This document shows positions 41,560 through 52,300 of a stretch of 64,000 bases of DNA, one piece after another. The position numbers were made by a program, and so were the translations under genes. Numbering within the stretch: position 1 is the first letter of the stretch; each line of letters starts with the position of its first letter. This stretch comes from Allodiplogaster sudhausi (Eukaryota; Nematoda; Chromadorea; Rhabditida; Diplogasteridae): positions 9,100,001 to 9,164,000 of the forward strand of contig CALZFC010000001.1 of NCBI GenBank assembly GCA_945643635.1. The letters run 5' to 3'. The notes under the pieces are model-generated. The model worked only from the letters and a program-made list of their open reading frames with translations, was not told the origin of the DNA and searched no databases.

Positions 41560-42099
41560 TTGGTGAGAGAGGCGATGAGAGAGCAGCCACCTCTCACCTG
41601 AGCTGGATGCACGTATGAGCTGGATGCACGTTTGCTTACGAACTCAGCGCCTGCAACCGGTCTTGACTGAGAGGTTGGGCAAAGAGGGAAAGAGGGAGGG
41701 AGAGAGAAAGAGAGAGAGAAAGGTAACGCAAGAGCACTGTACATAGAGTGAGATACTAAAAGGGAAATGATGAAATATGCCATAACATTCTCTCAAAAAT
41801 GGAAACTTTTTTCACTTATGACCGAAATATTTCTTAGTTTACACCATATTTGTCAGTATTTGCATGTCGCATATGATCTCTACTTAACACAGCCTATCCG
41901 TAAGACGCGAGCATGGCTTAATATAACACTACCCTTTGGACTTTTGTTTGATTCAGCACACGGAAATCACATATCTTATAGAACTCGACGAGCTTTAGAT
42001 TTTTTTAAACAAAATTTTCCGTTTAAGATTTGAGAAGCAACTGTTTTTGGCATAGGTGTAAATTCTTCCGGATTGCATGATTTAGCCTTGAGTCACTAT

Positions 42100-42455
42100 G
42101 TACATACATATTTCCAGGCCATTTCAGAACGCATTGCAAAACAGGACTAGGATGCAGTTGGAAAGTATAAAACTTCGTAATGTCGATGAAATTGTATTGG
42201 ATTTGCTATTTGCGCTATGCATACATGTACATACATACATATTTATAATTAATAAACACAACATGATTTACAAATGTTCATAAATCATGTCGTGTTTATT
42301 AATTATAAATATATATATATATACATGTATGCAAAGAGCAAACAGCAAATCCAATACAACTTCATCGACAGTATGAAGTTTTATGCTTTTCAACTGCATC
42401 CTAGTCCTGTTTTGCAATGTGTTTATCTGAAATGGCCTGGAATATTGCTCTGTCT
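42100..42455. repeat. Near-perfect palindrome between NHR C and D
   Basis: Arms of about 160 bp pair around a centre at 42277. CCAGGCCATTTCAG at 42114 faces its complement at 42427. The AACAGGACTAGGATGCAGTTG and TTGTATTGGATTTGC blocks also match. The tip reads CATGATTTAC / ATAAATCATG. It is AT-rich with TACA/TATA microsatellite near the tip. One arm-like fragment (ATAAATCATGTCGTGTTCAT) also occurs near 48180. Confidence 0.85.
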
Positions 42456-43225
42456 ACACTCTCATTCTTGGATAGTGGGTTTAAAATAGCAGAAAATGCT
42501 ATTTATCACCCTACTTCGTCTCCACAAGTATAATGGAAATTCTTTCACTACTTTTAGTATTAGTCCCACAATTCTCTTATTATTAGTCGTGTCACTCTCT
42601 TCTTATCTCGCTATGCTCAACGTGCTTTGTAGTTTTTTCATGTTTCGCACACTTTCTCTTTCTGTTTTGATCAAACTGATTAGAAACTGGCGCTTGCCAT
42701 ACTAAAAAGCTAGTCTGGAGAGTGCTAGCTCTCGATATCTGAACCGGTTGCTCCTTTCTATCTTCTCTTTCTATCTTTATACATATCTCTCCTTCTTTTT
42801 CTTTGCTTGTCCGTCTGTCTCAATCACTCTATTTCTCTCCTTCAAGATTGCTCATTTTGCGAGTGCTCTTGTACTCGGTTCGCGCCGCTGCCTGTTTCAC
42901 TACGATAATCGGGTTCAAGGCTCAATAAGCCGTTTGCTTGCTCTCACCTTCTCTCTAGAGTGCAGTAGCCTATCGATTCGCATCTGCGCCGTACATACAC
43001 ATATATACTCGGCAGGTTAGAACCACTTTTTGTTGAAACCATATGAATTGATAAAATAAAGTCGACTTTCCGAGTCTTTCGGCTATAACTATTTTAATTT
43101 GGCATCTCCAATGCCCAACTGATTACTTTCAATCGGTCAATCTTCTCTGACGTTTTTGAGATGATGGCATCATCTTTGATGAATTGTGAATGATTGTGCA
43201 GAGTGAGAGCTTTCTCAGGTCCGTG
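42456..43225 (+). promoter_or_regulatory. 5' flank of NHR copy D, duplicated at copy E
   Basis: About 42580-43225 is nearly identical to about 48700-49362. It contains the CT-rich tract, a TTATAACTATTTTAATTTGGC-type block shared with F and G (here GGCTATAACTATTTTAATTT), and a run up to the start ATG. The 90-codon open frame at 42748-43020 recurs at 48870 only because the DNA is duplicated. No core promoter element was recognised. Confidence 0.55.
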
Positions 43226-45839
43226 ATGTCGTCGAAGCCGCTAAATTGTCTTGTGTGCTCGATGGCCATTACTGGAATTCACGGCGGATTCGACGTTTGC
43301 AGGTCTGTTTCGCGTCGGAATGACTTGAAATGAAATACCCAACAACAAGCACTTATTCTTACAATTGGCACTTGCTCTAACGATTACGCGTTCCTGTCAC
43401 ACTTGCGTGTGGCGACTCTTGTTCTGCTATTGTTTTCTTCTTTTTCAATGACAGAGACATATTTGGGAAGAGTATTATAGTTTTTCCATTATCAATCGGC
43501 TTCTGCAAATGAAAACAGTCTCTTGTGATCATTTAAGGAAGTATCCGGCGAATAATTATACAGTAGCGCTAGAGAACCAGTTTGAATGCGCGCGCTCATA
43601 AAGTTGCCTGTCGCTGGGTCGAGAGAGCATGTGAAATAGGAGGGCGGCTCTGACCCACCGTAGCTGATTCTCTACCCGCCAGTTTTCACGTTACTATTGC
43701 TCAGAATGTAATGGAAGAAAATCGCTCAAACTTTCTGGATATATGTTTTACGCCAAGATGAACTTATCCACATAGAACAAAACATGAGTTAATTATTCCC
43801 CGGATACCTCCTTTAAGGATACATATATGCACATATGAATGTTACAAATTTCGTCTAATAAACTTTAAATAAATTAAATTTTATGGTTATAAAATAAAGC
43901 TCGTTGGGATGAGCGAGATTCTGTACATATAAAAAGGATGTAATTCATTTGAAGAGCGTGGGCGGTTTTTTTTCAAGCGCGTCTCTCGGCGCCGTGACAC
44001 ATTGAATTGTCGCCAAGGGAACAGCGCGTGCTTCATCCGGAAAGGTTGCACTCGATTTATGCATCATATTTCTATTAGTCTTCTTGGCCCGTCATTAAAG
44101 GTTGCCTTCAATTATAATTGAAAAAGAAGCTTTTTTTGTTGAAAGATAATAATATGTTTAGATATCTTTATCAAATGAAAAGATGAAATTACACCAACGG
44201 TTAAAGAGTATAAAATCTCACCATCAGCGAAAAATTAATTTAATAAGAAAACGTTACTTGTCTCTTCCAGGAGAGCGCTCCATGTGCAAGAAGTGTCGCC
44301 TGGAGAAATGCTTAGCAATCGGGATGGACCGAAAGAAAGGTAAACGATTTGGTTGAAGCTAATCAGGAAGAGCGCCCTAATTCGATTTCCCCAACTGCTT
44401 CTTATAGATGACAATTACGACATCAGCCGAAGCCCGCCGGATGATCTTTGTCTTGAGAATGCAGTAATCGTTTTGAAATTAAATAAGGAGGGCCGACAAA
44501 AATTAGTCCACTTTTAAATCGCCCTAAATAACCTCTCATTTCCTCGTGCTCTTTCGAGGCAGTGAAAAAGAGCACGAGAAAACGAGAGAGTAACCCATTT
44601 AAACGTGGATTAATCATTTGGTAGCTGTCCTCATTAAAATTTATTTGGGTTTTTTTTCTGCCAAGTTTTACCTGATGCGATCATGGTTTGTTATTTATTA
44701 TAATACAATTAGTTTTGAACATCATCACTTTTTAATTTAGAAAAAGAACTATGGTAGTTGAAATGAAGAAGTCAAATGAATTGTATCAGGAAACAGCAAC
44801 TAAGAGTTCCCAACTTCTTTCCCGATCACTAAGTGTTCCCACAATTCCTTTAATGTTGAACACAATTGCGACTCGCTACAGGTCAGTTGATCAGCCTTTT
44901 GTCTGTACAATATACATATCAGAATTTTAATTAATCTCACTCTTTATATAATTACTGTTATTATTTTTACAATTATTATAATCATTAGAACAATTAGAAT
45001 CATTAATTGTAAAAAAAAATTGTAAAGGGTCATGTTTACGTTTCGTCGTGCTGGTGAACTCAGTATTCTCATGCCGTCCTTCCCATCGACATTTACCATG
45101 GATACGTCAGACATTGTTCGAGTCTCCAGGATTAATTTTCTTTAATTTTTTACCTCAATAAAAGGAATACAATAAGTTCAAGTATTATTGTAAGAAAAGA
45201 TTTTTTTTATTCGTTTTCATAATTAGATTTTTTTCTAGACAGACCGTGTTCAATTTTTATTTTCCAGTTTCAACCCGTGTCGTTTCAAAGCATGGAAATG
45301 GTGCATAAAATCATGGCGGCCGCGCTCTTTGACTTTGCCAATTCGTCCTTTGACGACTTCAAACTCCTCACTGGCCATGAACGGGTTTGTCATACTTAAA
45401 GTATATTAGAGCACAATTATAAATGTTTGAAATTATTATGTTATATACATACATCCATACCTTTTCATTAAAGGAACCAAGTAGTAAATGATTCTACAGT
45501 AGTAGACCGAGGCCATTTTGAATGTTTGCCCTCAAATTTTTGGCTCTTAATTTGAATAGAGAGCGTGTGAAATAGAAGAGTTTCTATCTCCTATATCTCC
45601 TATATTTTGGCTACGCCATATTTCGCGTATTTGTGCTTTGTAGCGATTAGAAAATATTATTCAATTACACATTTAAATGTACATATGTATGTCGGACCTT
45701 TATCTAGCTATGAGCATCTCCTCCATTCATTAAAGTGGAACATGATATCTCGGTGCCATATGGCTCTTGTTATCGCTGATGGTTGCTTTCAAACTGAGCG
45801 TCGCCAACTGGACTGGAATGAGAGCTCGGACAAAGAGCT

Positions 45840-45875
<36 letters not shown>

Positions 45876-45988
45876 CCAGACACAGAGAGGCAAATATGTA
45901 TATAGACTTAGAGCGTGATACATAGTATGAGGGAAAAGATTAAATATTATACTAAAAAATGAACGTATGTATGCATGTATGTACATAC

Positions 45989-46438
45989 AGTACCGCCCAA
46001 CAGTTCAGGTACATATATTACTTATATTAATTATAATAATATTAATAATTTCAGGTGATTTTTCAGCGCTCTTGGCGCATTTCAACATAGTTTTCTGTTC
46101 AAACTGGACTAATTCGACACAGATAAATACGTTCGTGACATTAGTTTCTCAAAGAAAGTAAACGCTGACGAGAAATATCATGTTTTAGCCTCAAATTATT
46201 TGAAATATGCAGCGCAATTGCGCTGCATCTTTCAAGTGGATTTGGGGCTAAAACATGAATTTTTTCATCAGCGCCTACTTTCTTTGAGAAACTAATGTTA
46301 CCAACGTATTTATCTGTGGCGAATTAGTCTAGTTTGAACAGAAAACTACGTTAAAATGCGCTATGAGCGCTGAAAAATCAAGTGAAATTATTTATATTAA
46401 TATAATTAATATATGTAATAGAAATGTTGGGCGGTACT
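45989..46438. mobile_element. Foldback element in intron 8 of NHR copy D
   Basis: A 450-bp palindrome with ends AGTACCGCCCAAC and GTTGGGCGGTACT. The tip is GCAGCGCAATTGCGCTGC at 46209-46226. The arms match for most of their length. It lies in the TATG/TACA microsatellite of intron 8 and is absent from the same place in copies E and F. Confidence 0.9.
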
Positions 46439-46599
46439 ATATATATGTATTTCATGCATAATAGAAATGAATTTTAATTTCTATGTTGCGTAATATTTGT
46501 TAGTATTATATTTATGTATGAAACTTTAGATGGTACGCCGGTGTAAATAGCTATTTTTCACTAGAATGTTTGGCCGAGTTCTTTGCTGACGCTCCAGCG

Positions 46600-47035
46600 C
46601 CCGATCGACACAAGGATGCTGTAAGGTAAGAAACGCTTGCAAACTTTCAGAGTTCATAGAATACAAACCTTTTATTACTCTAGCTAGTTTTAAGTGCGTT
46701 TGCGATTCATTACTAAAAATTTCTTTTGTTTATTTCATCATGTTATAGTATCATGCGCCGCCGCTGCGAGACCCTTTGCGGGACAATCTTCCCTCACTAC
46801 TCGATGCTGTAAGGTAAGAAACGCTTGCAAACTTTGCTGTAAGGTAAGAAACGCTTGCAAACTTTCAGAGTTCATAGAATACAAACCTTTTATTACTCTA
46901 GCTAGTTTTAAGTGCGTTTGCGATTCATTACTAAAAATTTCTTTTGTTTATTTCATCATGTTATAGTATCATGCGCCGCCGCTGCGAGACCCTTTGCGGG
47001 ACAATCTTCCCTCACTACTCGAGCCTCCAGATCTC
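46600..47035 (+). repeat. 218-bp tandem duplication around exon 10 of copy D
   Basis: The segment with the end of exon 9, intron 9 and the first 57 bases of exon 10 occurs twice: exon 10 starts at 46749 and again at 46967. At the junction the 30-base GCTGTAAGGTAAGAAACGC stretch is itself repeated. Only the second exon 10 copy is complete. Confidence 0.85.
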
Positions 47036-47651
47036 CGAGCGCGAATATCACGCATTAATCGTGCTCATTTTCTGCAGCTACGGTAATTGCAAAATTGTTT
47101 TCTTCTATTGCGGGGAGAAAAAGAAGAGTAATAATAGTTCGGACTAATTCAAAGATTGAATTCTGAATAGTATTTCGGAATTGCAAATTAAAATGATTGA
47201 GAGATCGACTCCTCTGACGCTGTCGCGGCCTTTTCTTCCAAGCACCGCTCGCGAGTTCTCTTCGAGCTGCAACGCTTTTTCCGCGATGAAGGAGTCTTCT
47301 CTGAAGAGGAGAGCACGGTGCGCATCTGCAGGCTCATGCAGCTCGTCTGCTCCTTCAAGGTCACGAGCGCGTTTACAAGTCCTTTTATTTTATTTTATTT
47401 TTTATTTTTCAAAAAAATACTAATCGTTCCATTATGGCACCAATTTTGAATATTAAAGATCTTTTTTAAATACTTTTAAGCTCATCTTGTTCATGCTACA
47501 GGAAGCCACGCACGAGATTGTGAGCGACTTTGAGATCTTCCGTCTTCTTGACATCATGAATGACGAGACGATCGTTGTGCAAGTTTGCGGCGCGACGCGA
47601 AGCAGCAACGCGTTGGATGACGCGTCGCGGCAACTCGCTATTTCATTGTAA

Positions 47652-49362
47652 CTAAGTAGATTGAAGAGATGCAAAATGAGTGGAAAATGGATGCCATGTT
47701 AATTCTAGACGTCGGCAGAATCTCACAACGTCTTTATGCTCAGACGTCGGATGCATTTCTTGTGCTCTTCACCGATACTAATTCAAGATATTTCGCCAAA
47801 TGTTGATATTATTTATGCCGTACATAAAGTGAAGGTCATGGCTATCGTTGAATTCTTCCGGATTGCATGATTTAGCTTACCATTAGAATCATTATCTTTC
47901 ACGGTTATGCCTCGAACACATCACTTTAAATGCATATATACATGTATATGAACCATAGACTTTAGCAATGATTTCAACAATGATCACATCCCTTTGTATG
48001 AGCTAACAATAAGATGGTTTTAATGCCGCAAATTATGAATGCAGCAATAGAATACGACAATAGAGTGATGTCTCCGATCTTATTGTAGTCTATCTTCGAT
48101 AAGTGTTGCCAACTAATGGTTAGGATATTATCCAAGCATCTGTTTGTATGTTTATATTACATTATAAAATTTTTCATAAATCATGTCGTGTTCATTGATT
48201 ACAAATATGTACATATGTATTTATAAACATGTTTGCACTTATATATAAGTTTACGAGGACACAGCGCATAGTTCCAACTGCAAAAACTGCTTACCATCCA
48301 TTCTGCTCGGTCTGTCCACCCTCATACAAAGAATATTATTTGCAAATTTATGTATTTTACATCACATTCATATCTTGCTACGTATCATAGCGCATTGTAA
48401 CATGATTATTACATACAAGGACCCAGCGGATGAAACAGAGTTCCCTGTTGTTTGAACAAAGTCTCTTCCACTGAAGACGCTGAAAATGAGTCCCAAAATT
48501 GCTGTTCTTTTTTCTCTATCTTTCTTGCTCTCTCACTCTCTAATTCTTGGACTGTGGCTTGAAATGCAAATTATTTCCCCTCCTTTGTCTCCACAAATAC
48601 GTATAATGACGAGATCTTGAAATGTACTCACTACGTTTCCATGGTTACCTTACGTTTCCGCCATTCTCGTCTTTAATCGGGTTCATTCGCTCATTCTCTT
48701 ATTATTAGTCGTGTCACACTCATCTTATCTCGCTACGCTCAACGTGCTTTGTTGTCTCTTAATCTTTCTCACACTTTCTCTCTCTGTTTTGCTCAAATTT
48801 ATTAGATTCTGGCGCTTGCCATTCTAAAAGGCATGCCTGGAAAGTGCTTGCTCTCTATATCTGAACCACTTGCTCCTTTCTATCTTCTCTTTTTATCTTT
48901 ATACATATCTCTCCTTCTTTTTCTTTGCTTGTCCGTCTGTCTCAATCACTCTATTTCTCTCCTTCAAGATTGCTCATTTTGCGAGTGCTCTTGTACTCGG
49001 TTCGCGCCGCTGCCTGTTTCACTACGATAATCGGGTTCAAGGCTCAATAAGCCGTTTGCTTGCTCTCACCTTCTCTCTAGAGTGCAGTAGCCTATCGATT
49101 CGCATCTGCGCCGTACATACATACTCACCATGTTAGAATCACTTTTCAATGCCGATATCGTTGATTTTCTTGAAACCAAATGCTTTGATAAAATAAAATC
49201 GTCAATCCGAGTCTTTCGGCTATAACTATTTTAATTTGGCATCTCCAATGCCCAACTGATTACTTTCAATCGGTCAATCTTCTCTGACATTTTTGATATG
49301 ATGGCATCATCTTTGATGAATTGTGAATGGTTGTGCAGAGTGAGATCTTTCTCAGGTCCGTG
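47652..49362. other. Intergenic between NHR D and E, with duplicated promoter flank
   Basis: About 47652-48690 has no gene; it carries TACATA microsatellites and a short piece of the 42-kb palindrome. About 48700-49362 is the second copy of the 5' flank of copy D, leading directly to the ATG of E. Confidence 0.55.
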
Positions 49363-52300
49363 ATGTCGTCGAAGCCGCTAAATTGTCTTGTGTGCTCGAT
49401 GGCCATTACTGGAATTCACGGCGGATTCGACGTTTGCAGGTCTGTTTCGCGTCGGAATGACTTGAAATGAAATACCCAACAACAAGCACTTATTCTTACA
49501 ATTGGCACTTGCTCTAACGATTACGCGTTCCTGTCGCACTTGCGTGTGGGGACTCTTGTTCTGCTATTGTTTTCTTCTTTTTCAATGACAGAGACATATT
49601 TGGGAAGAGTATTATAGTTTTTTTCCATTATAAATCGGCTGCTGCAAATGAAAAAAAGTCTCTTGTGATCATTAAGTATACATATACGCACATATATATG
49701 TATGTTACAAATTTCATTCAATAAGCTAAAAAAATTATGGCTATAAAATAAAACTCGTTGGGATGAGCGAAATTCTGCATAAAAAGGATGCAATTGATTT
49801 GAAGAGCGTGCGCGGTTTTCTTCAAGCGCGTCTCTCGGCGCCGTGACACATTGAATTGTCGCCAAGGAAACAGCGCGTGTTTCATTCGGAAAGGTTGCAC
49901 TCGATTTATGCTTCATATTTCTATTAGTCTATATACATATGTACTTGGCCCTTAATAAAAATCACTTTTCAATTATAATTGAAAAAGAAGCTTTTTTTGT
50001 TGAAAGGTAATAATATGTTTAGATATCTTGATCAAATGAAAAGATCTAACGGTTAAAGAGTAGATAATCTCAGTGAAACATTATTTTAACAAGAAAACGC
50101 TACTTGATTCTTCCAGGAGAGCGCTCCATGTGCAAGAAGTGTCGCCTGGACAAATGCTTAGCAATCGGAATGGATCGAAGGGAAGGTTAGCGATTTAGTT
50201 GTAGCGAATCAGGAAGAGCGCCCTAATTCGACGATTTCCCCAACAGCTTCTTATAGATGACTATTACGACATCAGCCGAATCCCGCCGGATGATCTTTGT
50301 CTTGAAAATGCAGTAATCGTTTTGAAATTAAATGAGGACGGCCGAAAAAAAACTAGTCCACACATAAATAACCTCTGATTTCCTCGTGCTCTTTCGCCGC
50401 TGTGAAAAAGAGCACGAGAAAACGAGAGGGTAGGCCATTTAAACTTGTATTACCGTATTTTCTCTATTAGTGCCCCTCACTCTATTAGAACCCCCCCCCC
50501 CTCTAATAGTGCCCCCCTCTCGCAAGGGTATCGAAAAATAGTACCCCTCCCTCTAATAGAACCCCCCCCCCCCTCCAATAGTGCCCCCCCCCAATTGTCT
50601 AATAGAGACGTACCTGGAATCTATGCTTGAGATATGATGTGCTCTTCCCAATGAACTGATTGCAAATTCATTCAAAAGCTACAGCATAACTGATAATCCG
50701 GCGATGATTCCATTGAAGTAGAGCAATAATTCTTCGTTTTTGTGAATAAAATGATGTCTTTTATCTAACTTTTAGTCAATCAAATTGAAAAATAGTACCT
50801 CTCTCTCTAATAGAACCCTCCCCCCTCTAATAATGCCCCCCTCTCGCAGGGGTATTGAAAAATAGTACCTCCGGGGGCACTAATAGAGAAAATACGGTAA
50901 TCATTGGGAGGCTGTTCCCATTAAACTTTGCTTGGTTTGTTTTCTGCCAATTTTTACCAGATACTATCATGGTTTTTTTTTACTATAATACAATTAGTTT
51001 TGAACATCATCACATAAATAAAACTTAGAAAAAAGGTACAATGACACATGAAGAGCATCAGGAAATAGCATCTACGAGTTCTCAACTTCTTTCTCGTTCA
51101 CTGGGTGTTCCCACAATTCCTTTAATGCTGAACACAGTTGCGACTCGCTACAGGTGAGAAGTTGAACAGCCGTTTTTCTGTAATTAGAATCATTAATTGT
51201 AAACAATTTTGTAAAGGCTCATGTTTACGTTTCGTCGTGCTGGTGAACTCAGTCTCATGCCGTCCTTCCCGTCGACATTTACCATGGATACGTCAGACAT
51301 TGTTCGAGTCTCCAGGATTAATTTTCTTTAATATTTTACCTTAACAAAAGGATTGCAATAAGTTTTCATATTTTGAATATTTTCTATTATCTTTAGACAA
51401 CCCTGTTTCAACCCGCGTCGTTTCAAAGCATGGAAATGGTACATAAGATCATGGCGGCCGCACTCTTGGACTTTGCCAATTTCTCCTTTGACGACTTCAA
51501 ACTCCTCCCTGGTGATGAACGGGTTTGTCACATTTAAAGAATATTAGTGCAAAATTATAAAAGTTTGAAGTTATTATGTTATATTCATCCATACCTTTTC
51601 ATTAAAGGAACCAAGTAGTAAATGATTCTACAGTAGTAGATCGATTCAATTTTGAATGCTCGCCGTCAAATATTTGGCACCTAATTTGAATAGAGAGCGG
51701 GTGAAACAGAAGAGTGGCTAACTCCTATAGTAAAAAGTTTTGGCTACGCCAGATTTCGCGTGTTTGCAACTTAACTTTGCAGCGATTAGAAAATAATGTT
51801 TGAAACCTTCCCTGACTGCGGTTTACACAAATGAACTTTTGTAAAACCAGGTGTTAATTATTTACCTTTATCTCGCTATGAGCATCTCTTCCATTGATTC
51901 CAGTGGAACATGATATCTCGGTGCCATATGGCTCTTGTTATGGCTGATGGCTGCTTTCAAACTGGGCGCCGGCAACTGGACTGGAATGAGAGGTCGGGGA
52001 AAAGGCGAGAGAGAGAGGGAGGTAGACACAGGGAGGCAAATATTTAGACTTACTTAGAGTGTGATACATAGTAAGAGGGAAAATATTAAAGAGGTCATAG
52101 CGTTATACTCAAAAATGAACGAATGTATGTATGTATATATGACGCGATTTGCGAGAGAATCATAAGGAAGCCAAAGAGCCGGGGACCCGGCAAAATTAGA
52201 TTTCGCTCAAAAGCTTTTTATAGGTACTTTTAACACGGCGAAACGATTGGAATGGATCCGGGAGTCTGAAATCGCCATTTTGGCTAGCTGTGTGAGGTTT

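Larger units (their letters stand above)
37508..41631 (-). mobile_element. Full-length CR1-like LINE with target site duplication
   Basis: About 4.1 kb, minus strand, with ORF1, ORF2 and a short 3' UTR. The 3' end is a short repeat tail (AATTCAAATTC), as in CR1/L2-type elements. It is flanked by TTGCTT on both sides (37502-37507 and 41632-41637), consistent with a target site duplication in NHR exon 8. The 5' end shows a 17-base tandem duplication (GAGCTGGATGCACGTAT-type). Both ORFs are open, so it may be recently active. Confidence 0.88.
36871..41673 (+). pseudogene. NHR remnant C (exons 6-8), split by a LINE
   Basis: Only ligand-binding-domain exons survive. Exon 6 is partial (36871-36932, CELSLLLPSF...DSSDM). 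Exon 7 (37078-37197) gives FQSMEIVHKIMAATLLDLAN...FDDFKLLSGDKR. Exon 8 begins at 37454 (WNMMSRCHMALLTADGC), is interrupted after 37507 by a complete LINE, and resumes at 41632 with sequence matching exon 8 of copy F (CAACCGGTCTTGACTGAGAG). No exons 1-5 or 9-12 were found. Sequence near 42060 (ATTCTTCCGGATTGCATGAT) matches the 3' flank of copy D, so the 3' exons appear to have been deleted. Confidence 0.8.
43226..47651 (+). pseudogene. Nuclear hormone receptor copy D, disrupted
   Basis: Twelve-exon NHR very similar to copy E: 43226-43302, 43955-44044, 44271-44339, 44408-44463, 44790-44881, 45028-45115, 45268-45384, 45736-45824, 46530-46625, 46967-47082, 47202-47359 and 47502-47651. Exon 2 is 90 bases instead of the 89 seen in A, B, E and F. 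An extra T in the run after GGCGG shifts the frame inside the DNA-binding domain. The same exon has TGG in place of the zinc-ligand TGC (Cys to Trp). The exon 8 donor reads CT where E and F have GT. A partial duplicate of exon 10 lies at 46749-46805. Intron 8 contains a 450-bp foldback. The ligand-binding domain exons are otherwise well preserved (ISEREYHALIVLIFCSY; HRSRVLFELQRFFRDEG), so inactivation looks recent. Confidence 0.85.

Noticed and set aside
46694..47147. A 90-codon plus frame spanning tandem exon 10 copies
   Set aside because: It reads exon 10 in the wrong frame across the tandem duplication; the true frame is the NHR ligand-binding domain.
42748..49136. Two nearly identical 88-90-codon frames (42748-43020 and 48870-49136)
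   Set aside because: They look conserved but only because the whole 5' flank of NHR D and E is duplicated. They lie in the CT-rich flank and lack coding features.
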